From Planctomycetaceae bacterium (GTDB taxonomy: Bacteria > Planctomycetota > Planctomycetia > Pirellulales > PNKZ01), in the NCBI GenBank assembly GCA_016793115.1, contig JAEUIN010000010.1, forward strand, positions 1-57,096: a stretch of DNA of 57,096 nucleotides, written 5' to 3'. Under the pieces are notes generated by a model. It worked only from the letters and a program-made list of their open reading frames with translations. It was not told the origin of the DNA and searched no databases. Within the stretch, counting starts at the first letter, position 1. Each line of letters starts with the position of its first letter. Below, one piece after another: positions 35,199 to 43,957 of the stretch. Made by a program: the position numbers and the translations under genes.

Positions 35199-36596
35199 AT
35201 GAACCCTCGACAATTGGAAAAGCTCGGCGTGCCGCCGGCGTGCGTCAACGCGGCGCTGCAAGCGATTCAATACGCGGCCAAGGCCGATCTGTTGCGCTCG
35301 ATCGACGTCAAGAAGACGATCCGCGCGATCGTTGAAAACCCGGACGATCATACCGACGACGGGATCTTCGGCCGATTCGCGCGCGAGCTGATCGACCACG
35401 GGGCGGTATGGACGCCGCACGTCGTCGACTTTCGCACTTGGGGCGCCGCCGGCATCGATGAAGCCGCGATCGCGCAGATGCGCCAATCGTGTTCGCTGCC
35501 GCAAGCGGTCGCCGGCGCGCTGATGCCCGACGCGCACGTCGGCTACGGTCTGCCGATCGGCGGCGTGCTGGCCCTCGACGGGGCCGTCGTGCCGTATGCC
35601 GTCGGCGTCGACATCGCTTGCCGCATGAAGCTCTCGGTGCTCGACATGCCGGCCGCGGCGCTCGACGACGACAAGCAAGCCGTGCGCTTCGACGAGGCCC
35701 TGGAGAAGGGGACTCGCTTCGGAGTCGGAAGCGAATACAAGCGGCCGCTCGAGCACCCGGTGATGGACCAAGACTGGACGGTAAGCCGCGTCGTGCGCGA
35801 GAACCGCGACAAAGCCTGGCGGCAGCTCGGCACCTCCGGCTCGGGTAATCACTTCGTCGAATTCGGCGTGTTGACGCTCGACCATGACGACGCCGATCTC
35901 GGCCTGGAGGCGGGCCGTTACGTGGCGCTGTTGAGCCACAGCGGGAGCCGGGGGACCGGCGCGGCGGTCTGCTCGGTGTTTAGCGGCATCGCGCGCACGA
36001 AGCTGCCGCGGAAATACGAGGACGTCGGCCGCTTGGCGTGGCTCGATCTCGACACGACCGAAGGGCGGGAGTATTGGGATTCGATGAACCTGATGGGGGA
36101 CTACGCCGCGGCGAATCACGACTGCATCCATCGCAACGTGAGCAAGCTGTTGGGAACGGAGATCATCGCGGGCGTCGAAAATCATCACAACTTCGCCTGG
36201 AAGGAAGTTCACGACGGCCGGGAACTGATCGTGCATCGCAAAGGAGCGACCCCGGCCGCGAAGGGCGAGCTCGGAGTGATTCCCGGCTCGATGGCCGATC
36301 CGGCGTTCGTCGTCCGCGGCAAAGGAAACGCCGAGAGCTTGAACTCGGCTTCGCACGGGGCGGGGCGGTGCATGTCGCGCACCGCGGCCCGCGAGAAGTT
36401 CAACTGGCGGGCGACGCAAAACGACTTGGCGAAGAAAGGGGTGCGCGTGTTGAGCGCCGGAGCCGACGAAGTGCCCGGCGTCTACAAGAACATCCTCGAC
36501 GTAATGCGCGAGCAAAGCGATCTGGTCGACGTCGTCGGGCGGTTCGACCCGCGCGTGGTGAAGATGTGCGGCGACGGCAGTCGCGCGGAGGATTAA
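35199..36596 (+). CDS. rtcB: RNA-splicing ligase RtcB
   Basis: GTP- and Mn-dependent RNA ligase joining 2',3'-cyclic phosphate or 3'-phosphate ends to 5'-OH ends, 465 residues, full length. Motifs: MPDAHVGYGLPIGGVLA, GVDIACRM (metal Cys), GTSGSGNHFVEFG, LLSHSGSRGTG, HHNFAWKE, RKGATPA and SASHGAGRCMSR, where His386 corresponds to the guanylylated histidine. The C-terminus AGADEVPGVYKNI is typical. AAGGAG lies about 10 bases before the ATG. Neither an archease nor RtcA/RtcR gene is adjacent. Its last four bases overlap the end of the convergent glycosyltransferase gene. Confidence 0.96.
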   Translation: MNPRQLEKLGVPPACVNAALQAIQYAAKADLLRSIDVKKTIRAIVENPDDHTDDGIFGRFARELIDHGAVWTPHVVDFRTWGAAGIDEAAIAQMRQSCSLPQAVAGALMPDAHVGYGLPIGGVLALDGAVVPYAVGVDIACRMKLSVLDMPAAALDDDKQAVRFDEALEKGTRFGVGSEYKRPLEHPVMDQDWTVSRVVRENRDKAWRQLGTSGSGNHFVEFGVLTLDHDDADLGLEAGRYVALLSHSGSRGTGAAVCSVFSGIARTKLPRKYEDVGRLAWLDLDTTEGREYWDSMNLMGDYAAANHDCIHRNVSKLLGTEIIAGVENHHNFAWKEVHDGRELIVHRKGATPAAKGELGVIPGSMADPAFVVRGKGNAESLNSASHGAGRCMSRTAAREKFNWRATQNDLAKKGVRVLSAGADEVPGVYKNILDVMREQSDLVDVVGRFDPRVVKMCGDGSRAED

Positions 36597-37732
36597 ACGC
36601 TTCCGTCGCGGACCGTCGCCTCGTAGTGCTTGAGTAAGCCGGCGGCGGCGGTTTCTACGGAGAAGGCTTCTTCGATCCGCCGCCGCCCGGCTTGCCCGAG
36701 CCGCGCGGCGAAGTCGGGCTCGCTCAAGATTCGCTCCACGGCCGCGCTGCAGGCCGCGACATCGTCGACCGGTACGAGCAGGGCCCCGTCGTCGGCTCCG
36801 CGCGGGAAGATCTCGGGCGTGCCGCCGATGCTCGTGGCCACGATCGGCACGCCGCACGCCGCCGCTTCGAGCAGCACCCGCCCCAGCGGCTCCTGACGCG
36901 CCATGTGGACCAGAACGGAACACTGAGGCAAAAGTGAACTCACATCGCGCCGCCCCCCCAAACGTTGCATACGGTCGGCGATTCCGAACTCGCGCGCTAT
37001 CGTGTAGAGGCTCTGATCGAACGCCAAAGTCTCCTGTTTTTCCGAGTGCCGGACGCCGATGATCAGAGGATAACGCTCGACGGAATCTCGCATCGCCCCG
37101 GCCACGGCCTTAAGGGCCACGTCCTGCCCCTTCCGCAAAATGATCTGCCCTACGATTGCAATCAGCTGCGATTCCGGGGGGAGCCCCAGTTCCCGGCGGA
37201 TGTCCGCAGCCGCGGATCGGGCCGGCCCCGTCGGTCGGGGGCGGAACTCGGCGAGGTCGACGCCGTTGTGGAGCACATGCGACTTGGCGGGGTCGAGCCC
37301 TTGCGCGACGTGATGGGAACGGGTCGCTGCGGAAACGGCGAGCAATCGCGTGTTGCCGTTCAGCGCCGCAATTTTCGCCGCGCTCAAACGGACGATGTCG
37401 CGCAAGTGCCCGATCGTCGGTAAGGCGAGTTCGGCGGCGACTGAGCCGAGCAAAACGGCCGTCGAGAGGCTATTGGCGTGGACGAGATCGTACCGCCGCG
37501 AGCGCACGGCGGCGACGATCTGCTCCGGCCGCGATCTGCACTGCGGCTCCCAATCCGTCGTGGCGACGTTGTCGATGCCGCGCCGCCGCAATTCGTCGGC
37601 GAGCGGGCCTGCGGTCGGGGCAAGAAAATCGAACAGCCAACCGGCTTGTTGCAAGTGCGGCAAGACGGCGAGCAGCGATCGCTCGCCGCCGTTTAAGCTT
37701 GCGAACTCACAGACGACCAGGGCCCGCGGCAT
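36593..37732 (-). CDS. Glycosyltransferase family 4 protein
   Basis: A 379-residue GT-B fold glycosyltransferase. The N-terminal acceptor half begins CEFASLNGGERSLLAVLPHLQQ; the C-terminal donor half has GQIILRKGQDVALKAV, LGRVLLEAAACGVPIVATSIGGTPEIF, including the E(x7)E-type region, and GRRRIEEAFSVETAAAGLL. It probably transfers a sugar from a nucleotide donor during cell-surface glycan synthesis; the specific sugar is unknown. It begins six bases after dapA ends, so it is probably in the pdxJ-dapA transcript although functionally unrelated. Confidence 0.88.
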   Translation of the reverse strand: MPRALVVCEFASLNGGERSLLAVLPHLQQAGWLFDFLAPTAGPLADELRRRGIDNVATTDWEPQCRSRPEQIVAAVRSRRYDLVHANSLSTAVLLGSVAAELALPTIGHLRDIVRLSAAKIAALNGNTRLLAVSAATRSHHVAQGLDPAKSHVLHNGVDLAEFRPRPTGPARSAAADIRRELGLPPESQLIAIVGQIILRKGQDVALKAVAGAMRDSVERYPLIIGVRHSEKQETLAFDQSLYTIAREFGIADRMQRLGGRRDVSSLLPQCSVLVHMARQEPLGRVLLEAAACGVPIVATSIGGTPEIFPRGADDGALLVPVDDVAACSAAVERILSEPDFAARLGQAGRRRIEEAFSVETAAAGLLKHYEATVRDGSV

Positions 37733-37738
37733 CGGCGG

Positions 37739-38632
37739 CTAACCGCCGATGAGGCCGTATTTGATAAGCGTCGTCCGCAGCTTCGCTTCTTCGGCGCCCG
37801 TAAGCGGCGTCATCGGCAGACGCAGTTCGCCCGTATCGCGGCCGAGCATACGCATGGCGGTCTTGATCGGAATGGGATTCGTCGACAAACCGAGCATGTC
37901 GCGGCAGAGCGGGAAGAGTTTCTTGTGCCACTTTAGCGCTTCGGCGAAGTTGCCGGAGTCGAACGCTTGGCATAAGGCGATCATGTCTTTCGGCACGATA
38001 TTGCCGACGACCGAGATCACGCCGCGCCCGCCGACCGACATCAGCGGCAACGTCAGGCTATCGTCGCCCGAGAGAATCGTGAGATTCGTCGCGGCGGCGA
38101 TGTGCGAAGCCTGATCGAGTTGCCCCGTCGCTTCCTTAACCATCGTGATGTTCGGCAGTTCGGCCATCCGCACGATGGTTTCCGGCTCGATGTTCTTGCC
38201 GGTACGGCCGGGAATGTTGTACACGCAAATCGGCAACCCGACGGCTTCGGCGATCGCCTTGTAATGCTGATAGAAGCCTTCTTGGGTCGGCTTGTTGTAG
38301 TAGGGAGCGACGATCAGCAGTGCGTCGGCACCGTCCTTTTCGGCCCGCTTCGAAAGCCGCAGGGCTTCGCGAGTGCTGTTCGAACCGGTGCCCGCCATGA
38401 CCTTGATGCGCCCTTTGGCCGCTTGCACGACCTCGGCGACGACCCGCTCGTGTTCATCGTGCGACAAGGTCGGCGATTCGCCGGTCGTGCCGACGGGAAC
38501 CAAGCACTTTGTGCCGGCGGCAACCTGAAATTCGATTTGCTCGCGCAACAGCGCGTAATCGACTTCGTCGTTTTTAAACGGCGTGGTAATCGCCACCGAA
38601 AGCCCGGCGTAGGCTTCACCCTTAGTGCTCAT
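37739..38632 (-). CDS. dapA: 4-hydroxy-tetrahydrodipicolinate synthase
   Basis: Condenses pyruvate with aspartate semialdehyde in the lysine/diaminopimelate pathway, 297 residues, normal length. Lys166 in MVKEATG is the Schiff-base lysine, GTTGES (48-53) holds the catalytic Thr pair, and Tyr138 in [11 protein letters not shown] completes the relay. The start ATG begins [19 protein letters not shown], standard for the family. It lies 57 bases downstream of pdxJ on the same strand. Members of this family may also be N-acetylneuraminate lyases or other aldolases, but the active-site pattern favours DapA. Confidence 0.94.
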   Translation of the reverse strand: MSTKGEAYAGLSVAITTPFKNDEVDYALLREQIEFQVAAGTKCLVPVGTTGESPTLSHDEHERVVAEVVQAAKGRIKVMAGTGSNSTREALRLSKRAEKDGADALLIVAPYYNKPTQEGFYQHYKAIAEAVGLPICVYNIPGRTGKNIEPETIVRMAELPNITMVKEATGQLDQASHIAAATNLTILSGDDSLTLPLMSVGGRGVISVVGNIVPKDMIALCQAFDSGNFAEALKWHKKLFPLCRDMLGLSTNPIPIKTAMRMLGRDTGELRLPMTPLTGAEEAKLRTTLIKYGLIGG

Positions 38633-38689
38633 AGCGCTCTTCTGCGGAATAAAATGCGACGGACGGTAGATATCTCGAACAAGATCGTT

Positions 38690-39403
38690 TTAGGCGATCA
38701 AATCTCTCATTTCGCGCACAGCCGTCTGGAAGCCGACCATGATCGCGCGGGCCACGATGCTGTGGCCGATGTTCAACTCGGACATGTGCGGAATGTCGGC
38801 GACGGCCCGCGCGTTTTGGTAATTCAAGCCGTGGCCGGCGTGAAGGGTGAGACCGGCGGCGACGATCACCTTGCCGGCCTTGGTGAGTTTCACCAATTCG
38901 GCATCACGTGCTTTCCCCACCTTCGCTAAGGCATAGCAGCCGGTATGCAGTTCGACGGCATCGGCTCCAAGCTCTTTGCCGAGCGCGATTTGCCCTTCAT
39001 CGGGATCCAGAAACAGGCTGACGACGATGCCTGCCTCTTTGAGCTTGCGAATCGTCTCAGCGGCGCGATCACGGCAGGTCGTCAGATCGAGGCCCCCTTC
39101 GGTCGTCACTTCCTGCCGATTTTCCGGCACCAAGGTGACCTGGTCCGGCTTCACCTCGAGCGCGATCCGGCAAACCGGCTCGGCGCAAGCCATCTCCAAA
39201 TTGAGCTTCACGGTCACGGTTTCGCGAAGCAGGCGCAAGTCGCGATCTTGAATATGCCGCCGATCTTCCCGCAGGTGCAAAGTGATGCCGTCGGCGCCCC
39301 CGAGTTCGGCCAGAGCGGCAGCCCATACGGGGTCGGGCTCATACGTGCGACGAGCCTGTCGCACGGTCGCGACATGATCGATATTGACGCCAAGTTGTGC
39401 CAT
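38690..39403 (-). CDS. pdxJ: Pyridoxine 5'-phosphate synthase
   Basis: Last step of the DXP-dependent vitamin B6 pathway, combining 1-deoxyxylulose 5-phosphate and 3-amino-2-oxopropyl phosphate. The protein has 237 residues, normal length. Family motifs are [17 protein letters not shown] at the N-terminus, [52 protein letters not shown] and [14 protein letters not shown]; the last two include active-site residues. It is the first gene of the minus-strand set pdxJ-dapA-glycosyltransferase. Confidence 0.97.
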   Translation of the reverse strand: MAQLGVNIDHVATVRQARRTYEPDPVWAAALAELGGADGITLHLREDRRHIQDRDLRLLRETVTVKLNLEMACAEPVCRIALEVKPDQVTLVPENRQEVTTEGGLDLTTCRDRAAETIRKLKEAGIVVSLFLDPDEGQIALGKELGADAVELHTGCYALAKVGKARDAELVKLTKAGKVIVAAGLTLHAGHGLNYQNARAVADIPHMSELNIGHSIVARAIMVGFQTAVREMRDLIA

Positions 39404-39536
39404 GGGGCGCTTGCCAAGACTGAAGGGAAACCGCGATTATATCGGCGGCCGGGGGTGCTACAAGCGGCCGAGATTACGTCCGCCGCTCATCATAGAACGC
39501 CGACTCACTCGAATTCTCCGGAGAGCCCGAGCCGTT

Positions 39537-39725
39537 ATGGACGTCGTACGTTGGTTCACGCTCACCGCGCTGACAATGTTTCTCCTCGAAGGGTTCGTTT
39601 TGAGCGTGTTCCCGAATCAGTTCAAGGAGATGCTGGCGGCGGCCGACCCCCGTACGCTGCAGATTCTAGGCGTGTTCGAAACGGTCATGGCCATCGGTCT
39701 CATGGCCGGCTTGCTCTTCGGCTAG
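39537..39725 (+). CDS. Small membrane protein, DUF2065-like
   Basis: A 62-residue protein with two predicted transmembrane helices (about 5-24 and 44-61). The pattern, with FLLEGFVLSVFPNQFKEML in the first half and DPRTLQILGVFETVMAIGL in the second, fits DUF2065 (YjeT-like) proteins, often found near HflK/HflC proteases in other bacteria. No such gene is nearby here. The ATG at 39537 was chosen because the frame upstream of it is basic and unlike the family. Confidence 0.7.
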   Translation: MDVVRWFTLTALTMFLLEGFVLSVFPNQFKEMLAAADPRTLQILGVFETVMAIGLMAGLLFG

Positions 39726-39957
39726 GGAGCAAAACCGCACGTACCGCGAGTCGTGCCGAACGTGCCGGTTGTAAGGAGCCCTCCGAAGCAGTCGTGGGGA
39801 ACCGTAAGCCGCTTTTTGCTTCCGTGGCGAATCCGACCTAGAGTTGCTTTCGTCCCGCCTGCTCGCAGGCTCCCACCAACTGATCCGCCCGCACGGACGG
39901 TTTCGGCGACTGCGCCGTTACTCCGGCTGAACGCGACCTCCCGACCGCCTACGCACC

Positions 39958-40293
39958 ATGATGACCTGCCAAGAGTTGGCCTCGCGCATCGAACATTTGC
40001 AGCCCGGGGCGCAGCCGCGCGACGTCGCTCGGCTTTGCCTCTTGTTGACGAACTCCGTCGACGACGCCGACGAGCTCGCCTCGGAAGAGCGTCTCTATGA
40101 AGCGTGGGTCCGCGCCGGGTTGCGATTGCAAGCGGTGACGGATCAACATGCGGCCATGACCGAGGAACTCGAAGATCTGGCCAAAACCGACGGAGAAACG
40201 CTCTCCAACGACGACTTTCTTACGCTGTTTCGCGCGATCAAAGTCCAGAGCCGCGTGATCGACCTCTACGTCGGCCAATCGATCCCGACGTAA
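39958..40293 (+). CDS. Hypothetical helical protein
   Basis: A 111-residue acidic, mostly helical protein with no family I recognise. It has no signal peptide or membrane segment. Codon use matches the neighbouring genes. Two adjacent ATG codons (39958, 39961) are possible starts; no clear ribosome-binding site is seen. Its last 28 bases overlap the end of the convergent CobB-like gene, and an inverted repeat in that overlap makes both proteins end in YVG....PT-like residues. Confidence 0.6.
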   Translation: MMTCQELASRIEHLQPGAQPRDVARLCLLLTNSVDDADELASEERLYEAWVRAGLRLQAVTDQHAAMTEELEDLAKTDGETLSNDDFLTLFRAIKVQSRVIDLYVGQSIPT

Positions 40294-41630
40294 TGCGCGG
40301 CCAATAGTTGCTGTGGCTCGCCGAGCGCCAACATCGCCGGTTCGACGGCCGCGAGGTGGAGTTGCAACGGGCCTCCGACGACCGCGCCGGCCTGGAACAA
40401 CAGAGCGCCGTCGACATCATGAGTCAACTCTTCGACGGACTCCTGCGGCTTGAGATTCCAGACGCGACTTCGATAGCCGCGCATCGTCGTATGCCGCGGC
40501 AAAATCCAATTCTCGGCGTCGACTTGAAACTCGATCGGTTCCGGAGCGCAAGGCTCCGATTTCCTGCTCGCGGCCAACGGCAGCACGTTGGCCATCGAAT
40601 AGTCGTGCCCGTCGACCGATCGCAGTGAGCGGCTCAAATAGGCCGTCCCGCCCCCTTCGCTGTAGATTCGACCTCCCCGGCGAGCAAAGTCGTGCACGGC
40701 CGAGAGCATGCAAAAATTCGCCGCTAGCTGCTCGGCAAACAAATCCGTTCGACCGCAACCAAGTAAAACCGACTCCGTTTGGTCGGGCAAGCTCTCATCG
40801 GTCAGCGGTGAAAAGTTGACGACGCGGGCGCCGCGCCGCTCCAGAATCTCGATCACGTCCGGAAAGTAACCGCAAAAAGCCGCATCGTAGGCGAGAGCGA
40901 TCACAGGACGCCGAGCAGGAGCGGCCGCCCGAGCTTCGGCAATTCGTTGCACGATCGGATACGACGCACGATCGCAGGCGGCATCGAGCGCCCGCTGATC
41001 GACAAACTTACCGAACGAATTCGCAAGCTCTTCGCAAACTGCCCTGGGCACTTCGGCGCCCGCGGGCAGCGACGCTAAGAGCTGACGAATCGGCTCGCGG
41101 CGTTCCAACCCGCCCAAGACCGGCACGCCCCACGCGCCTTCGACGCATGTCTGAATCCGAACGTAATCGGCGAAAGACAGCACGCCGTCGATCAAGACGC
41201 CGTCGACGGCATCCGGACGCGGCGGGATCCGACAATCCACGGTGAGCGCCGCGTCGAGCACGATCAATCGCGGCAAATCGAGCACCCGGCAGAGGGCGTC
41301 AAGCTGGGCGCTGGAATTCGGCGCGTTTTGAGCTTCGCTCGGACGCGCATCCGCAAATCGTCCTTCAACTAAAACAAAGTCGGCCGCCGCATAGGCCTCG
41401 GCCAACAACGAGCGACACAACTCACGGCTCATCAGCCACGAATCGAGATGGCGAGAACGGCTGCCGGTAGCGGCCAGAGCGCCCTCGGGCGCGCAGTAAC
41501 AAGCCTGCGAATGAAAATGACGTACGCCGATTCCGCGACGCGTAAGGTAACCAGCTAGCGCCCAAGCCATGGCGCTCGGCGCGGGTCGGTTCCCCAAAGA
41601 CCCCAAGGCCGCGCGGGGAAAGCCGGACAT
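40266..41630 (-). CDS. CobB/CbiA-like protein lacking catalytic residues
   Basis: A 454-residue protein that follows the two-domain layout of cobyrinate a,c-diamide synthase. The N-terminal half has SRHLDSWLMS and VLVEGRFADA, counterparts of the NLDxWM and VIEGVMGLxDG motifs. The C-terminal half has the glutamine-amidotransferase-like LLGCGRTDLFAEQLAANFCM and YSEGGGTAYLS. However, the ATP-binding loop reads LGSLGNRPAPSA instead of GxxSGVGKT, and Gly326 stands where the family has the catalytic Cys (AECGG). The terminal HxE region is also altered (RGYRSRVWNL). It is therefore probably a non-catalytic or re-purposed member. ATG at 41630 aligns with family starts; a GTG at 41690 is possible. Confidence 0.68.
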   Translation of the reverse strand: MSGFPRAALGSLGNRPAPSAMAWALAGYLTRRGIGVRHFHSQACYCAPEGALAATGSRSRHLDSWLMSRELCRSLLAEAYAAADFVLVEGRFADARPSEAQNAPNSSAQLDALCRVLDLPRLIVLDAALTVDCRIPPRPDAVDGVLIDGVLSFADYVRIQTCVEGAWGVPVLGGLERREPIRQLLASLPAGAEVPRAVCEELANSFGKFVDQRALDAACDRASYPIVQRIAEARAAAPARRPVIALAYDAAFCGYFPDVIEILERRGARVVNFSPLTDESLPDQTESVLLGCGRTDLFAEQLAANFCMLSAVHDFARRGGRIYSEGGGTAYLSRSLRSVDGHDYSMANVLPLAASRKSEPCAPEPIEFQVDAENWILPRHTTMRGYRSRVWNLKPQESVEELTHDVDGALLFQAGAVVGGPLQLHLAAVEPAMLALGEPQQLLAAHYVGIDWPT

Positions 41631-41948
41631 AAGCAAAGCCTCAAAAAGTCGCGTCAGCGGCCTAAAGAAAGCCAAGCCGCAGGAGGACACCCATCGAATG
41701 GGGGCCGCTCAACATCAATTGTTCGGGTTGCCGAGGCACGGTCAAGCATTTCCGCCGAAAACCTGAATGGATTGCTGCTTTAGCAACGGCATGCCCGAAA
41801 TGGCAAAGTGCTACATTCCCCCAGGGGAAAAGCAAATCGGCCGACGTCCCGCCGGCCCGACGCGGATGCCAAGGAACATCCGAACGGGTTCGTGCGAAAC
41901 GTCGGCCGGTCGCGTGCGTCGGCGACTGTCTAGCCGAGCGGAATCGTG
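41631..41948. other. Intergenic region upstream of the CobB-like gene
   Basis: About 318 bases between minus-strand genes. On the minus strand a weak promoter-like pair is TTGACC (41740-41745) and AACAAT (41718-41723) with a 16-base spacer. A short hairpin TTGCT/AGCAA lies around 41773-41787, beside a GC/AT-mixed tract of unknown role. I looked for a cobalamin riboswitch and saw none. Confidence 0.3.
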
Positions 41949-43544
41949 CTACTGACGCTCGACCACAACAAATCGATTTCCGCCTTCAGGAATCCGAACC
42001 AGGAGCAAGACGCCTTCGTCTTTCGGTTGTTCGGCAACAGCCTTACCGAACTCGGCGGCGCTGCGAACCTCGGTTTTACCGACCTTGCGAATCAGCATAC
42101 CTTCGCTGAGGCCGGCGGCTTGCGCCGGGCTATCCGGGGCGACATTCGAAATCACCACGCCTTGAACATCATCGCCGAAGCCGAGTTGTCGCGCTTCCGC
42201 CGAAGAGACGTCGGCCACTTCCAGACCCAGCCCCTCGTCGTGAGCCGTGTCGGCTTTCCCAGGAGCCGGCTCATCGCCGCGCCCCCGATTCATGCGGGCC
42301 ACGCCGAAGTCTTTTGGCAAGGCGCGGGCCGTGACTTCCACAGTGATCTTCTTGCCGTCGCGTAGCACTTCCGCCTTTTGCTTGGTGTTGAGCACCGACC
42401 GCTCGACGACCTCTTGCAATCCGCGCGGATCATGCACCTTCGTGCCGTTGAAGGCCAAGATGACGTCCCCTTCCTGCAAGCCGGCGTCCGCGGCGGGCGA
42501 ACCGCTATGGACTTCCGTAACCAATACGCCCTCACCACGTTGCACGCCGAACTTGTCGGCGAGTTCTTGGCTCATGAGTTCGATGCCGACGCCGAGGTAG
42601 GCCCTTTCGACCGTACCGCCGGACAGAAGTTGCGGAGCGACCCATTTCGCCAAGTTCGCGGGCACGGCAAAGCCGATGCCGTCGTTGCCGCCGCCGTTCG
42701 ACGCAATCGCGGTGTTGATGCCGACCACCTCTCCTTCAAGATTCACGAGGGGACCGCCGGAGTTACCCGGATTAATCGCCGCGTCGGTCTGAAGGAAGTT
42801 GGCGCGTTGCGCGGCACCGATATGCCGTCCTTTACCGCTAATGATGCCGGCGCTCACAGTTTGTTCTAACCCGAACGGATTGCCGACTGCGATCACCCAG
42901 TCGCCGATTTCGAGAGCGTCCGAGTTACCGAGCTTAGCGGCAGTCAAATCGCCGGCGCCATTTATTTTCAACACGGCGAGATCGGTCTGCGGATCAGTCT
43001 TGATTTCGGTGGCCTTAAACTCGCGACCGTCGGCAAGTCGCACGGTGACGACATCGGCGCCGTTGACGACATGGTTGTTCGTCAAAATGACTCCTGCCTT
43101 GTCGATAATCACCCCCGAACCTGCACCGCTCTGCCGCGGAGTACGACGATTTTCGAATTGGCGTTCCAGTTGGTCGAGTTGATCTTGATCGAAGTACTGC
43201 TCGAACGGAGTTCCTTCAAACGGATTGCGTCCGCCGAAGCCTTCCATACCGCGCGGACGGCGGCCGTCGCTGCGAACGACACGCGACTTAGTCGTCGTTT
43301 CAATAGTGACGACTGAGGGTAGAATCGTCGCCGAAGCGCTACGGAAAGCGGACGACAACTCATTCGCATGCGACTTTGCCGCCTGATTGGCAGGCGAATC
43401 GACGGCCGGGGCGCTAATCGCCGGACCGGCGGGCGACTGCGCTCCAATGTGCGTTTCATGCCAGAGCAGCCCGCCGCCGAGCGCAACGAACAACGCGATA
43501 CTTGCGGCCGACCCGAGGGTGCCGCGCAAACGTTGAAGAGACAT
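41949..43544 (-). CDS. Periplasmic serine protease HtrA/DegQ type
   Basis: A 531-residue Do-family protease. An N-terminal membrane anchor or signal (about 12-28), a linker rich in Ala/Pro/Ser, a Gly/Arg/Phe-rich loop (about 93-120), a trypsin-like domain with His158 (TNNHVV), Asp188 (TDLAVLKI) and Ser262 (NPGNSGGPLVN), then two PDZ domains (about 320-415 and 445-525; YLGVGIELMS and GVVISNVAPDSPAQAAGL). It degrades or refolds damaged envelope proteins. ATG at 43544 is preferred over an upstream TTG because AAGGAGGT lies 7 bases before it. It is divergent from rnc with a 413-base gap. Confidence 0.94.
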   Translation of the reverse strand: MSLQRLRGTLGSAASIALFVALGGGLLWHETHIGAQSPAGPAISAPAVDSPANQAAKSHANELSSAFRSASATILPSVVTIETTTKSRVVRSDGRRPRGMEGFGGRNPFEGTPFEQYFDQDQLDQLERQFENRRTPRQSGAGSGVIIDKAGVILTNNHVVNGADVVTVRLADGREFKATEIKTDPQTDLAVLKINGAGDLTAAKLGNSDALEIGDWVIAVGNPFGLEQTVSAGIISGKGRHIGAAQRANFLQTDAAINPGNSGGPLVNLEGEVVGINTAIASNGGGNDGIGFAVPANLAKWVAPQLLSGGTVERAYLGVGIELMSQELADKFGVQRGEGVLVTEVHSGSPAADAGLQEGDVILAFNGTKVHDPRGLQEVVERSVLNTKQKAEVLRDGKKITVEVTARALPKDFGVARMNRGRGDEPAPGKADTAHDEGLGLEVADVSSAEARQLGFGDDVQGVVISNVAPDSPAQAAGLSEGMLIRKVGKTEVRSAAEFGKAVAEQPKDEGVLLLVRIPEGGNRFVVVERQ

Positions 43545-43957
43545 ACGTGAGACCTCCTTGGAAACGAAACGACTCAAAAATCGACCGCGTGGACTCGCAG
43601 GTCGACGATCGTCAACCCTTGTCTACGTCGCCGGATTCGCCGGGTTCTCTTACTTTTCCGCCGGCTGATAAGCGGCGAGGTCGGCGCTTCGACAAGGTGT
43701 GAATGCGATGCGTATGTCGATCTTGTTGCCGTCGCCAGGGGCTTCTTGCAACCAGATCGGTATAAACGCGGAAGAAGCGGCCGACGACTGGACTTGAGCA
43801 GGCCTCGGGCGGCAGCAACCACATTGACAAAACCTACTTTCACAATTAGGTTTACGTTAACATTCCGATTCTTATTCACCACCTGAGAAATTGAGTTGGA
43901 TGCGGGAACGGGCTCTTCCACGGGGGTGCCTCTTCCCATATTCAACCCCGCCGCACT
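43545..43957. other. Divergent intergenic region between htrA and rnc
   Basis: About 413 bases that must hold promoters for both neighbours. A promoter-like pair for rnc is annotated at 43824. The patch 43840-43890 is notably AT-rich. No RNA gene or small protein was supported. Confidence 0.4.
43824..43852 (+). promoter_or_regulatory. Candidate sigma70-like promoter upstream of rnc
   Basis: TTGACA (43824-43829), a perfect -35 consensus, a 17-base spacer and TAGGTT (43847-43852), matching three of six -10 bases. It lies about 105 bases before the rnc start. Confidence 0.35.

Noticed and set aside
41750..41830. Sigma54-type promoter (GG-N10-GC) on the minus strand before the CobB-like gene
   Set aside because: Only the GG and GC spacing fits; the rest of the -24 element does not match.
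41631..41948. Possible cobalamin riboswitch before the CobB-like gene
   Set aside because: I looked for the B12-box pattern on the minus strand and found no match.
41767..41955. 62-codon plus-strand frame between the CobB-like and htrA genes
   Set aside because: No ribosome-binding site and unremarkable composition; it runs into the end of htrA on the other strand.
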